Below are positions 50,527-59,336 of a stretch of 64,000 nucleotides of DNA, piece after piece; position 1 is the first letter of the stretch; each line of letters opens with the position of its first letter. Source of the DNA: JACCYI01 sp963828075 (GTDB taxonomy: Bacteria; Actinomycetota; Thermoleophilia; Solirubrobacterales; Solirubrobacteraceae); contig CAWHDH010000021.1 of assembly GCA_963828075.1 (NCBI GenBank), positions 1,612,001 through 1,676,000 on the forward strand. The letters are read 5' to 3'. The notes beneath the pieces are model-generated. The model saw only the letters and a list, made by a program, of their open reading frames with translations, did not search any database and had not been told where the DNA came from. A program made the position numbers and the translations under genes.

Positions 50527-51410
50527 GCCGCCGGCTCGTGTACTCGGACCTCGCCTTCGGCGAGAGCCCGCGCTGGCACGACGGCCGCCTCTGGCTGTCG
50601 GACATCTTCGGCAAGCGGGTCGTGGCCGTCGACCCGGACGGGACGGCGGAGGAGATCTGCCAGGTCGAGCAGCATCCCTCCGGACTCGGCTGGCTGCCCG
50701 ACGGCCGGCTGCTCGTCGTGTCGATGATGGACCGCAAGCTGCTGCGGCTCGAGCCGGACGGCCTCGTCGAGCACGCCGACCTCAGCAACGTGTGCCCGGG
50801 CAACTGCAACGACATGGTCGTCGACGGACGGGGGAACGCGTACGTCGGGAACACCGGCTACCCGTACGGCTACCGGGGCCAGCCCGTGCCGATCCGGCGC
50901 TCGACGAGCCTGGTGCACGTCACGCCCGACGGCGACGTGCGCGCGCAGTCCGGGACGCTCATGTTCCCCAACGGCTGCGCGATCGCCGCCGACGGCCGGA
51001 CGCTCGTCGTGGCGCAGAGCCACGCCGGCCGCCTCACCGCGTACGACATCGAGGACGACGGCTCGCTGACCGGCGAGCGGGTCTTCGCCGCCCTCCCGGC
51101 GCGGCGCGACAACCCCGACGGCCTCTGCCTCGACGCCGAGGGCGCGATCTGGATGGCCGACTCGCACCACTGCTGCGCCGTCCGCGTGCTCGACGGCGGC
51201 CAGATCACGCACATCGTCGACACCGCGCCGGCGGAGTGCGTCGCGTGCGTGCTCGGCGGGCCCGACCGCCGCACGCTGTTCCTCGTGCTCGCGCCGCCGC
51301 GCGACGCACCCGGCAGCGAGCAGCTCGTCCTCGGCGGCCCGCCGGCGACGGCGCGCGGGTCCCGGGTGGAGGCGCTCGGCGTCGACGTCCCCGGCGCGGG
51401 CTGGCCGTAG
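50523..51410 (+). CDS. SMP-30/gluconolactonase-family lactonase
   Basis: A 295-residue six-bladed beta-propeller with the metal-site motifs FGESPRWHDGRLWLSDI (Glu), GNCNDMVVDGRGNAYVGNTG (Asn/Asp) and NPDGLCLDAEGAIWMAD (Asp), as in SMP-30/gluconolactonases that hydrolyse lactones to hydroxyacids using a divalent metal. Coupled to the phosphatase gene. In this regulon it could open a gamma- or delta-lactone to give the 4-hydroxyacid handled by the ligase and kinase; that is inference. Confidence 0.88.
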   Translation: MSRRLVYSDLAFGESPRWHDGRLWLSDIFGKRVVAVDPDGTAEEICQVEQHPSGLGWLPDGRLLVVSMMDRKLLRLEPDGLVEHADLSNVCPGNCNDMVVDGRGNAYVGNTGYPYGYRGQPVPIRRSTSLVHVTPDGDVRAQSGTLMFPNGCAIAADGRTLVVAQSHAGRLTAYDIEDDGSLTGERVFAALPARRDNPDGLCLDAEGAIWMADSHHCCAVRVLDGGQITHIVDTAPAECVACVLGGPDRRTLFLVLAPPRDAPGSEQLVLGGPPATARGSRVEALGVDVPGAGWP

Positions 51411-51422
51411 CCGGCCCGCGTC

Positions 51423-52562
51423 CTACTCGAACTCCGCGAGCAGGGGGATGAGGTCGAGGTCCTCGAGCGCGGCGGCCGATCGGCGCACCATCTCGACCAT
51501 CCACCGCCGGCCACGCTCGTTGCTCGGGTCGAGCACGCCGCCGATCACCGCGACGTAGGTCCACAGGTACAGGACGGAGCGGCGGTAGTCCTCCCACGCC
51601 TGCTCGGGTCCGTAGCCGGTGACGCCGCCGTCGACGAGCCCGGCGTGCCACAGAGCGACGAGATCCCGCTCGTGGACGCGGCGCTCGTCGGTCGGCATGC
51701 TCTGGCTGAGGAAGTAGGCGACGTCGTGCGCCGCCTTGCCCCGCAGGATGCCCTGCCAGTCGCAGATCGCCACGGGTGCCTGGCCCTCCGTGTTGCCGAA
51801 GAACAGGTTGTCCATCCGGTAGTCGCCGTGGACCACCGTGCGCGGCGCCGACGTGATCCACTCCTGCATCCGCGGGATGGCGGCGAGATAGCGGTCCTTC
51901 AGGCTCGCGATGGTCGGAGGAAGCGCGTCGCCGGCGAGAGCGGCCATGTTGTCCCACACCGCGATGGCGCCCTGGTGGAGGCCGTCGGAGTGATACGACG
52001 GATAGTGGTAGGGGATGAACTCGAACTCGGGGCGGTCGACGTCGTCCCAGAACGGGGCATGCAGCTTGGCCATGGCCTGCATGGCCAGCCGCGCCTGCCC
52101 GACCGTGCAGCCGACGATCTGGTCGCCGACGTCGTAGCCCTGGAAGTCCTCCATGACGATGACGAACGCCTCGGTGCCCTCGACGTCCGCGTAGTAGACG
52201 GCGGGCATCCGGGCGGGCGTCCGCGCCGCCGCGTCGCGGTAGAAGAGCGTCTCGCGCCGGTAGTTCTGGAAGTTGATCGCCGTCTGCCGGTTGACGTCGT
52301 TCGGCGTCGGCAGCTTGATGACCAGCGAGGCCGGCCCATCGCCGCGGACGTACCGCGGTCTGATCCGCACGAGCTGGCTGAGCATCCCGGCGCCCTCGCC
52401 GAAGCGCTCGGTCTCGAACCCGCCGACCTCGACGTCCAGCTCGCCGGCCTGGAGCGCCGCGGTCAGCCAACCCGCCGTCAGGTCCTCGGGCGAGCCGGGC
52501 ATCGGCCGCAGGGTGTGAATGCGCGGTACGTCCGCCGTGGCGCCGCCGCTCGGGGCCTGCAT
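51423..52562 (-). CDS. Second APH-fold small-molecule kinase
   Basis: A 379-residue phosphotransferase-fold protein (EcKinase/DUF1679-like): LVIKLPTPNDVNRQTAINFQNYRRETLFYRD, VIVMEDFQGYDVGDQIVG, RTVVHGDYRMDNLFFG with catalytic Asp, and VAICDWQGILRGKAAHDVAYFLSQS. It differs from the ACAD11-type kinase at 39203 and is closer to hydroxyl-lipid/ecdysteroid kinases. ATG 52562 has GAGGAG upstream; ATG 52586 is an alternative. It is last in an SDR-SDR-kinase operon. Confidence 0.85.
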   Translation of the reverse strand: MQAPSGGATADVPRIHTLRPMPGSPEDLTAGWLTAALQAGELDVEVGGFETERFGEGAGMLSQLVRIRPRYVRGDGPASLVIKLPTPNDVNRQTAINFQNYRRETLFYRDAAARTPARMPAVYYADVEGTEAFVIVMEDFQGYDVGDQIVGCTVGQARLAMQAMAKLHAPFWDDVDRPEFEFIPYHYPSYHSDGLHQGAIAVWDNMAALAGDALPPTIASLKDRYLAAIPRMQEWITSAPRTVVHGDYRMDNLFFGNTEGQAPVAICDWQGILRGKAAHDVAYFLSQSMPTDERRVHERDLVALWHAGLVDGGVTGYGPEQAWEDYRRSVLYLWTYVAVIGGVLDPSNERGRRWMVEMVRRSAAALEDLDLIPLLAEFE

Positions 52563-52587
52563 GGTGTGCTCCTCTCGGTGGGTCATG

Positions 52588-53328
52588 TCAGTAGGGCATC
52601 GCTCCGCCGTCGACTGGGAACAGGCAGCCGGTGACGCCGGCCAGCGACGGCCGCGCGAGCATCAGCGCGACGCTCGCCACCTCGTCGGCCGTCGTGGGGC
52701 GCTTGAGCGCGGAGCCTTCGAGCAGCGCCGCGGTGGCGTCGTCGTCCGCGCCGTCGCCGGCCATGACGCCGGGCAGGATCGCGTTGACCCTGATGCCGAG
52801 CGTCCCCACCTCGTGGGCGGCCGACTTCACAAGGCCGGCGATGGCGTGACCGGCGGCGGCGGACGCCGACGCACCGGGGCGGGCGAGCTTGGCGGCGACC
52901 GACGACGTGACGAGGATCCGGCCCTGCCGGCGCGGGATCATGTGCCGGAGCGCGCCGCGGATTCCCCAGAACACATGGTTGACCGACTCGTCGGCTGTCC
53001 GCTGCCACTCCTCGTCGGACAGCTCCACGATCGGCGTGGTCGAATGCGCGCGCGGCGCGTTGAGGACGACGACGTCCAGCCGGCCGAAGCGTTCGACGGC
53101 GGCATCGACGAGGCCCTCGATCGTGCGCTGCTCTCCGACGTCGCCTGCGCGGAAGAGCAGCCGCCCGTCACCGGCGCCGAGCTCGGACGACAGCGCCTCG
53201 CCCGATCGCTCGTCGGGTCCGTTGACGGCGACCAGCGCGCCCTCGCGCACGAACGCCTCGACGATCGCGCGGCCGATGCCGGCTGTCCCTGCGGTGACCG
53301 CGGCCACCGCGCCGTCGAGCGTTCCCAC
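52588..53328 (-). CDS. Divergent SDR-family protein lacking the catalytic Tyr/Lys
   Basis: A 246-residue protein with a good SDR cofactor motif (TAGTAGIG) and C-terminal GCLFPVDGGAMPY, but LNAPRA replaces NNAG, and the segment after VTSSVAAK reads ARPGASASAAAGHA where YxxxK is expected, so Tyr and Lys are both absent. It may be a non-catalytic or altered-mechanism SDR, possibly a partner of the canonical SDR encoded 11 bases upstream, whose C-terminus also ends DGGTAPY. Start ATG 53328. Confidence 0.82.
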   Translation of the reverse strand: MGTLDGAVAAVTAGTAGIGRAIVEAFVREGALVAVNGPDERSGEALSSELGAGDGRLLFRAGDVGEQRTIEGLVDAAVERFGRLDVVVLNAPRAHSTTPIVELSDEEWQRTADESVNHVFWGIRGALRHMIPRRQGRILVTSSVAAKLARPGASASAAAGHAIAGLVKSAAHEVGTLGIRVNAILPGVMAGDGADDDATAALLEGSALKRPTTADEVASVALMLARPSLAGVTGCLFPVDGGAMPY

Positions 53329-53339
53329 ACCTGCTCCTT

Positions 53340-54119
53340 TCAGTAGGGCGCCGTGCCGCCGTCGACGGAGATCAACGAGCCGCAGATGCCCGCCCCGGCG
53401 TCAGACGCCAGCAGCACCGCGACCGCGGCGACGTCGGCGGTGTCGGTCATCTGCTTGGTCGCCGACTCCTCGGAGAACACGTCGAGCAGCTGCTCGTAGG
53501 TGATGCCCTGGGCCGTGGCCACCTTGGACCCGACCTCGCGCATGATGTCCGTGTCCATCGCCCCCGGGCAGAGCGCGTTGACCGTGATCCCGAGCGGCCC
53601 GACCTCGGCGGCACACGACTTCGTGAGGCCGTGGATCGCGTGCTTCGCGGTGACGTAGGTCGACACCACCGGCTTGCCGCACTTGCCCTCGAGGGAGCTG
53701 ATGTTGATCACGCGCCCCGACCCGCGCGGGATCATCGCCTTGAGGGCACGCCGGGTGCACCAGAACGTCGACCACAGGTTCCACTCCAGCGCGGTCTGCA
53801 GCGCCTCGTCGGTCAGCTCGGCGACCGGCGCGTTGTCGACGGCGCCGCCGGCATTGTTGACGAGGACGTCGATCCTGCCGAAGTGCGAGACCGCCTCGTC
53901 GACCACGCGCTCGCAGTCGGCCCGGCGCATCACGTCGCCGGCGACGAAGCGGACGCGGTCGCCTCCGTCGAGCTCCTCGAGCGCCAGCCGACCCTTCGCC
54001 TCGCTGCGTCCGTTGAGCACCAAGCTCGCGCCCTCGTCGAGGAACGCGCCGGCGATCGCCCGACCGAGGCCCCGCGTGCTGCTGGTCACGACCGCCACGC
54101 GGCCGTCGAGCTCACCCAC
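53340..54119 (-). CDS. Short-chain dehydrogenase/reductase
   Basis: A 259-residue canonical SDR: TSSTRGLG, NNAGGAVDN, NISSLEGKCGKPVVSTYVTAKHA (Ser and YxxxK), PGAMDTDIM and closing GSLISVDGGTAPY. GTG 54119. It is first in the SDR-SDR-kinase operon under operator site 11, and probably oxidises or reduces a pathway hydroxy/keto group. Confidence 0.9.
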   Translation of the reverse strand: MGELDGRVAVVTSSTRGLGRAIAGAFLDEGASLVLNGRSEAKGRLALEELDGGDRVRFVAGDVMRRADCERVVDEAVSHFGRIDVLVNNAGGAVDNAPVAELTDEALQTALEWNLWSTFWCTRRALKAMIPRGSGRVINISSLEGKCGKPVVSTYVTAKHAIHGLTKSCAAEVGPLGITVNALCPGAMDTDIMREVGSKVATAQGITYEQLLDVFSEESATKQMTDTADVAAVAVLLASDAGAGICGSLISVDGGTAPY

Positions 54120-54195
54120 GACTTCCTCCTCGAGCTGAACCTGCTTCGGCGCTTCACACGGCCGCTGTCGCCGTAGTGGCTTCGGCTGGGTGAAA

Positions 54196-54210
54196 CTGAA
54201 CCAACTTCAT
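54196..54210. promoter_or_regulatory. Island operator (site 11), divergent SDR promoters
   Basis: CTGAACCAACTTCAT: both arms match except the last base. TTAGCATAG follows on the plus strand, giving a -10 (TAGCAT) 10 bases before the 54228 gene. It can serve the SDR-SDR-kinase operon (-) and SDR-SDR operon (+). Confidence 0.68.
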
Positions 54211-54227
54211 GTTAGCATAGGTCGGCG

Positions 54228-55001
54228 ATGGCGAGGCATGATGAACAGCGATCGACCTGCCGCCGGTTCGAGGGGCGCGTCGCCGTCGTGACGGGTGGCG
54301 CCTCGGGTATCGGCGAGGCGAGCGCGCGCCGGTTCGCCGAGGAGGGCGCCGCCGTGGTGATCGCCGACATCGACGAGGTGCGCGGGCGCGAGGTCGCGGA
54401 CAGCATCGGCGACGGCCGGGCGGTGTTCGCGCGCTGCGACGTGTCGGCGATCGAGGACTGGCGCCGGCTTCGCGAGCTCGTGCTCGAGCGGTGGGGGCGG
54501 CTCGACGTGCTCCACAGCAACGCCTTCATCCAGATCCCCGCACCGGCCCACCGGCTCGGCGAGGACGACTGGGACCGCATGCAGGCCGTCAACCTCAAGG
54601 CGTCCTTTCTCGGGACCAAGGTCCTCGTCGACCTCCTCGCGCAGGTCGGGGGCTCGATCGTGCTGAGCTCGTCGGTGAACGCCTACGTCGGGCGCCCGGG
54701 GCGCCCGGCCTATGCCGCCGCCAAGGCGGGGCTCTGCGCGCTCGGCCGCCAGCTCGCCGTCGAGTACGGGCCGGAGGTGCGCGTGAACACCGTCGTCCCC
54801 GGCGCGATCCTCACCCCTCCGTGGCAGGCAGTGTCGGAGGAGGCCCTGCTCGCCAGCGGCGAAGGCACCGCCGCCAAGCGGCTCGGGCGCCCCGACGAGG
54901 TCGCCGCCGCCGTGGCGTTCCTGGCGTCCGCCGACGCCTCGTACGTCACCGGCGTCGACCTCGTCGTCGACGGCGGCTGGACCATCATGAAGGGAGCGTG
55001 A
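54228..55001 (+). CDS. Short-chain dehydrogenase/reductase
   Basis: A 257-residue SDR: TGGASGIG, CDVS, SSSVNAYVGRPGRPAYAAAK (Ser and YxxxK), PGAILTPPW and GVDLVVDGGW. The NNAG block reads HSNAF, an unusual variant. ATG 54228 follows a short leader. Coupled to the next SDR gene (TGATG). Confidence 0.88.
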   Translation: MARHDEQRSTCRRFEGRVAVVTGGASGIGEASARRFAEEGAAVVIADIDEVRGREVADSIGDGRAVFARCDVSAIEDWRRLRELVLERWGRLDVLHSNAFIQIPAPAHRLGEDDWDRMQAVNLKASFLGTKVLVDLLAQVGGSIVLSSSVNAYVGRPGRPAYAAAKAGLCALGRQLAVEYGPEVRVNTVVPGAILTPPWQAVSEEALLASGEGTAAKRLGRPDEVAAAVAFLASADASYVTGVDLVVDGGWTIMKGA

Positions 55002-55879
55002 TGAGCGTTGGTGGCGGGCCGCTGAGCGGCCGTCGCGCCATCGTCACGGGCGCCGCCCAAGGCCTCGGGCGGGCGTTCGCGCTCGCCTTCGCCCAGGCGG
55101 GGGCGGCGGTCGCCGTGGCCGATCGCCGCCCGGGCGTCGAGGTGGTCGGCCGCGAGATCGACGCGCTTGGTGCCCGTGGCTGGGCCCGGGTCGCCGATCT
55201 GAGCGACCCGGAGGCGGTCGCGTCGTTCGTGGAGGGCGCCGCGCTCCACCTGGGCGGCATCGACGTCCTGGTCAACAACGCCGGGAGCGTGCGACGGACC
55301 TCACCCGCGACCGACAGCTGGGAGCAGGCGATCGACGACTTCGACGCCGTCGTCGGCGACAACTACCGCACGACGTACCTCGTCGGCCGGGCGGCCATCC
55401 CGCACCTGATCCGCCAAGGCGGGGACATCGTCAACATCACGAGCGACCACGTCCACACGTGCGGCTACCCGGAGGCGGTCGATCACGCCGACGCCCCGGA
55501 CTGCCGGTGGGCGTCGACCCGCCGGCCGCCGCTGGGCGGCCCGAACTGGGACGTCTATGACTCGTCGAAGTGGGCGGTCAAGGGGCTCGCGACCGTCTGG
55601 GCGGCGGCGCTGGCCGAGCACGGCGTCCGCGTCAACGCACTCGGGATGGGCGCCACCGACACGCCGATGATCCGCGCTCACCTGCAGGCCAAGGGCGTCC
55701 CGGCGCCGCCGAGCCTCATGCGGGCCGACCAGGTCGCAGCGGTCCTCGTCGAGCTGATCGCCGAGGGTCCGCACGGGCGGACGGGCGACAGCGTCGAGCT
55801 GTGGGCCGACCACCCGTGCGCGCTGCCGCCCGTGAGCCTCGACGGCCGGCTCGCCGCCCACGCCCTCGCCCGGCGCTGA
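55001..55879 (+). CDS. Short-chain dehydrogenase/reductase with inserted segment
   Basis: A 292-residue SDR: TGAAQGLG, NNAGSVRRT, NITSDHVHTCG then an insertion of about 30 residues before VYDSSKWAVKGL (YxxxK), and GDSVELWADHPCALPP at the C-terminus. The insert next to the active site suggests a large or charged substrate. ATG 55001 with AAGGGAG upstream. It is convergent with the OYE gene across five bases. Confidence 0.88.
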   Translation: MSVGGGPLSGRRAIVTGAAQGLGRAFALAFAQAGAAVAVADRRPGVEVVGREIDALGARGWARVADLSDPEAVASFVEGAALHLGGIDVLVNNAGSVRRTSPATDSWEQAIDDFDAVVGDNYRTTYLVGRAAIPHLIRQGGDIVNITSDHVHTCGYPEAVDHADAPDCRWASTRRPPLGGPNWDVYDSSKWAVKGLATVWAAALAEHGVRVNALGMGATDTPMIRAHLQAKGVPAPPSLMRADQVAAVLVELIAEGPHGRTGDSVELWADHPCALPPVSLDGRLAAHALARR

Positions 55880-55884
55880 TCGCG

Positions 55885-57876
55885 TCAGCCCGCCCGGACC
55901 GCGGCGGGCGACAGGGACCGCGCGCGGCCGATGGCCTCGGCCGCCGCGCGACCTTCGGAGAGCGCGTGGGCCACGCGCCGCGGCACGAGCGCGTCACCGA
56001 TGACGCGGACCGTGGCGCCGGCAGGCATCAGCGCGCTCCAGTCCAGCGACCGGCGCTCGCCGACGACGATCACCGCGTCGGCGCGGAGCAGCTCGGTGTC
56101 CCCGGACAGGACGTGGCGCAGCATCGCGTGCCCCTCCTCCAGCACGGCCAGCGCAGTGAACGGCCGCACGTCCACCGGCGCGCCGGCGAGCCGCCTGATT
56201 AGCTGGACGCGACCCTCGGGTGGTAGCTGCCCGCCGAACGCCGTCGCGGGCGTCGCGACGGTGATCGAGGCGAAGCCGGCGCGCACCCCGAGCTCGACCG
56301 AGCTTGCGCACGGCCACCAGCCGAAGCCGTCGTCGACGACGAGCAGGCGCTCGCCGCCGCGGAGCCGGTCGGCGCCGCCGGCGATCGCAGCGGACGACGT
56401 CATCGCGGCCGCGATGCCGGGCACGTCGGGGAGGACCTCGTCGCTGCCGACGGCGAGCACCACCTCGTCGAACTCGTCGAGGTCCGCTGCCGTGACCCGC
56501 GTGCCGAGCCGGAGCTCCACGGTGTCGAGCCCGTCGAGACTCGCCCGGTGGAAGTCCAGGAGCCGACCCCAGCCCGTGCGGTGCGGCGCGGAGGCGGCCA
56601 CCGCGAGCTGCCCGCCGATGGCCTCGCGCGCGTCGAAGAGCACGACGTCGCGCTCGCCGCCGAGCCGGAGCGCGGACTCGAGCCCGGCCGGCCCGGCACC
56701 GACGACGGCGACGCGCCCGCCCCCGCCCGAGCCGGCCGCCTGCACGGTGAGCGGCGCGGCCGGCCGGTGCGCGTGGCCGGGAGGCCCGAGATCCGGGTTG
56801 ACCGAGCACAGCAGCGCGGGGTCGAACGCCCGGCAGTCCTCGTTGCACGACACGCACGGGCGGACGGTCGCCTCGTGGCCCGCGAGGATCTTGCGCGGCA
56901 TGTCCGGGTCGGCGATGAGCGGCCGGGCGACGCCGACGAGGTCCGCGCCCGCGTCGAGCGCGGCGGCGATCTCGTCGCCGCGGCGGAACGCCTGGGAGAT
57001 CAGCAGGGGACCGTCGACGACCGCGCGGACGCGCGCCACGTCCGGCAGCAGGGGCGGATCCTCCGTGCCCATGTCCTTGACGTAGGTCGTGCGGACCCCG
57101 ACGGTGAGGTTCAGGTAGTCCGCGATCGGGTCGAGATGCGGGAGCAGCTCGCACAGCCCGTCGATCGTGAAGCCCGCCTCCTCGCCGCCCTCGGTCGACA
57201 GGCGGATGCCGACGACCGCGTCCGGGGCGGATGCGCGGATCCCCCGCACGATGCGCTCGACGATCGCCACCCGTCCTTCGATCGTGTCGGCCCCCGGGCG
57301 GAGGTTGGTGGCCGCCGACAGAAACTGGGCGAGCAGGTAGCCGTGCGCCGCGTGCAGCTCGACGACCTGGAAGCCGGCCTCGCAGACGTTCCGCGCGCAC
57401 TGGACGAAGGCCTCCACGACGCCGTCGACCTCGCCGTCGGTGAGCGGCCGCGGGAGCGTCGGCTCGCGCGGCGAGCGGACGGCGGACGGCGCGACGGGGT
57501 GGTACCAGGTCTCCGCGAGCAGGGTCTCGCGCCCGAGGTGGACGATCTGGCACGCGGCCACCGCGCCCTCGGCGCGGATCGCCTCGGCACGGGCCGCGAT
57601 GCCGGGCTGGGCCTCCGGCCGCCACGCATCGGTGCTGATCCCGTTGCGCGACGTCGACTCGGGCGCGACGAGGGTGCCGCCGACGGTGAGCATGGCCGCT
57701 CCGCCCGCGGCGCGCCGGCGCCAGTAGTCCGCGTCATTCGGCAGCGGGACGCCGCCGCTGACGTCGGCCGTGCCGTGCGGCGTGCCGACGATGCGGTTGG
57801 CCAGCTCGAGGCCACCGAGCCTGAACGTGCGGGCGGCGGGGTGGCTGCGCCCGTCAATATCCTTACTTGATCTCAC
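55885..57876 (-). CDS. Old Yellow Enzyme/4Fe-4S/FAD reductase (2,4-dienoyl-CoA reductase type)
   Basis: A 663-residue three-domain flavoenzyme. Residues 17-340 are an FMN TIM barrel (GTPHGTADVSGG, QIVHLGRE, ELHAAHGYLLAQFLS with catalytic His-Tyr). Cys341, 344, 348 and 357 (CVSCNEDC...C) bind a 4Fe-4S cluster. Residues 388 onward are a FAD/NAD(P) Rossmann pair (VAVVGAGPAGLESAL). The arrangement is that of FadH, trimethylamine dehydrogenase and BaiCD-type enoate reductases. GTG 57876 lies within a degenerate operator copy, implying a leaderless message. Confidence 0.92.
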   Translation of the reverse strand: MRSSKDIDGRSHPAARTFRLGGLELANRIVGTPHGTADVSGGVPLPNDADYWRRRAAGGAAMLTVGGTLVAPESTSRNGISTDAWRPEAQPGIAARAEAIRAEGAVAACQIVHLGRETLLAETWYHPVAPSAVRSPREPTLPRPLTDGEVDGVVEAFVQCARNVCEAGFQVVELHAAHGYLLAQFLSAATNLRPGADTIEGRVAIVERIVRGIRASAPDAVVGIRLSTEGGEEAGFTIDGLCELLPHLDPIADYLNLTVGVRTTYVKDMGTEDPPLLPDVARVRAVVDGPLLISQAFRRGDEIAAALDAGADLVGVARPLIADPDMPRKILAGHEATVRPCVSCNEDCRAFDPALLCSVNPDLGPPGHAHRPAAPLTVQAAGSGGGGRVAVVGAGPAGLESALRLGGERDVVLFDAREAIGGQLAVAASAPHRTGWGRLLDFHRASLDGLDTVELRLGTRVTAADLDEFDEVVLAVGSDEVLPDVPGIAAAMTSSAAIAGGADRLRGGERLLVVDDGFGWWPCASSVELGVRAGFASITVATPATAFGGQLPPEGRVQLIRRLAGAPVDVRPFTALAVLEEGHAMLRHVLSGDTELLRADAVIVVGERRSLDWSALMPAGATVRVIGDALVPRRVAHALSEGRAAAEAIGRARSLSPAAVRAG

Positions 57877-57881
57877 TTTGA
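57867..57881 (-). promoter_or_regulatory. Degenerate island operator (site 12) at the OYE start
   Basis: On the minus strand TCAAAGTGAGATCAA overlaps the GTG start of the reductase. The match is mainly in the core (AAGTGAG) and position. Tentative. Confidence 0.35.
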
Positions 57882-57945
57882 TCGATTACCATACGTCATG
57901 GCGGTTCCGACCGTCAAGTGCGACGGTTGCCCACCTTCTCATTTC

Positions 57946-57960
57946 CTGATATGACTTCGG
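57946..57960 (+). promoter_or_regulatory. Island operator (site 13), aminotransferase operon
   Basis: CTGATATGACTTCGG, two arm mismatches, ends two bases before the ATG at 57963. Geometry is the same as sites 3 and 6 (operator at the transcription/translation start). Confidence 0.6.
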
Positions 57961-57962
57961 TT

Positions 57963-59336
57963 ATGGCGCATCCGACGATAGAGCAGATCGACGCCGCGCC
58001 CGCTCCGGGCGCGGCGCGCTTCCACCCGGGCGAGGAGCAGCGCTACCGGGACCGCACCCGCCGCTCGCTCGAGCTTCTGCGCAAGTCGCAGGCGCTCATC
58101 CCGACCGGCCACGCCGGCGGGATGTGGTACCAGATGCCCTACCCCGTGCTGCTCGAGCGCGGCAAGGGCAGCCGCGTCTGGGACGTCGACGGCAACGAGT
58201 ATCTCGACCTCCGGATCGGCGACTGGGTGCTCATCCACGGGCACTGCAACGACAGGATCCGCGAGGCGGTGTACGCGCAGATGGACCAGGCGGTCCAGCT
58301 CGGCTCGCCGGAGTGGGACCTGGCCTACCGGATGGCGTCGCTGATCGTCGAGCGCATGCCGGCAGTGGACCGGGTGCGGTTCCTCGCATCGGGGACCGAG
58401 ACCAACCTGCTCGCCCTCCGCCTCGCGCGCGCCCACACCGGCCGCACCAAGCTCGCCAAGGCGACCGGCAGCTACCACGGGATCGCGGACGTGCTGGTCG
58501 TCGGGCAGTCGACGATCAGCTTCGTGACCGACACCGTGCCACCCGGGGTCACGCCCGGCGTCGCGCAGGACGTCGTCGAGTTCCCGTACAACGACCCGGA
58601 CGGCGCCGAGGCGGTCATCGACCGCGAGGCCGCGAACCTCGCCGCGGTGATCGTCGAGCCGATCATGGGCGCCGCCGGGATGGTGCCGGCCACCCGGGAG
58701 TTCCTCCACCGGCTCCGCGAGGTCACCGCCCGCCACGGCATCGTCCTGATCTTCGACGAGGTCGTGACGTTCCCCATCGCCTACGGCGGCGCGCAGGCGC
58801 ACTTCGACGTGATGCCCGACCTGACGACCATGAGCAAGGCGGTCGGCGGCGGCCTGCCGCAGGCCATCCTCGGCGGCCGCGCCGAGCTCATGGACCTCCT
58901 GGACCCGGAGCGCCACGGCGGCAAAGCGCCCGTGACCGCCGCCTCGACCTTCGGCGGCAACGTGACCGCGCTCGCCGCGGGGATCGCCTGCCTCGAGCAG
59001 CTCACGCCCGAGGCGCACGCGCACGTGCAGGCCCTCGGCAAGCGCGGCCGGGACGGCATCGACGCGCTCGGCGAGAAGTACGGGCTGCCGCTCCATGCCA
59101 CCGGCTTCGGCCACATCTTCGCGATGCACTGGGCGCCCGAGCGCGTCGTCGACTACCGCACGCGGATGCAGGACGACAGCCAGAAGATCGAGAACCTCGG
59201 CATCGCCCTCATGAACCGCGGGTGCTACCACTTCTCCTTCGGGTCGTTCCTGCTCTCCACGACGCATACCGAGGCGGACATCGACCACCTCCTCGGTGCG
59301 CTCGACGAGTCGCTGCACGCGCTGGGATTCGTGTGA
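57963..59336 (+). CDS. Class III PLP aminotransferase / aminomutase-like protein
   Basis: A 457-residue fold-type I PLP enzyme of the glutamate-1-semialdehyde aminomutase branch: PGGxW-like AGGMWYQMPYPVLLERGKGSRVWDVDGNEYLDL, SGTETNLLALRLARAHTGR, phosphate/PLP ring residues IFDEVVTF (Asp265) and Schiff-base Lys292 in TMSKAVGGGLP. Located far from any haem gene, it is probably a transaminase or aminomutase of the catabolic pathway. ATG 57963 adjoins site 13. Overlaps the hydrolase gene. Confidence 0.88.
   Translation: MAHPTIEQIDAAPAPGAARFHPGEEQRYRDRTRRSLELLRKSQALIPTGHAGGMWYQMPYPVLLERGKGSRVWDVDGNEYLDLRIGDWVLIHGHCNDRIREAVYAQMDQAVQLGSPEWDLAYRMASLIVERMPAVDRVRFLASGTETNLLALRLARAHTGRTKLAKATGSYHGIADVLVVGQSTISFVTDTVPPGVTPGVAQDVVEFPYNDPDGAEAVIDREAANLAAVIVEPIMGAAGMVPATREFLHRLREVTARHGIVLIFDEVVTFPIAYGGAQAHFDVMPDLTTMSKAVGGGLPQAILGGRAELMDLLDPERHGGKAPVTAASTFGGNVTALAAGIACLEQLTPEAHAHVQALGKRGRDGIDALGEKYGLPLHATGFGHIFAMHWAPERVVDYRTRMQDDSQKIENLGIALMNRGCYHFSFGSFLLSTTHTEADIDHLLGALDESLHALGFV

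Noticed and set aside
57963..59336. Haem-biosynthetic hemL (glutamate-1-semialdehyde aminomutase)
   Set aside because: No haem genes are nearby, it lies under the island operator, and it is coupled to a hydrolase and an SDR; kept as a catabolic relative of that family.
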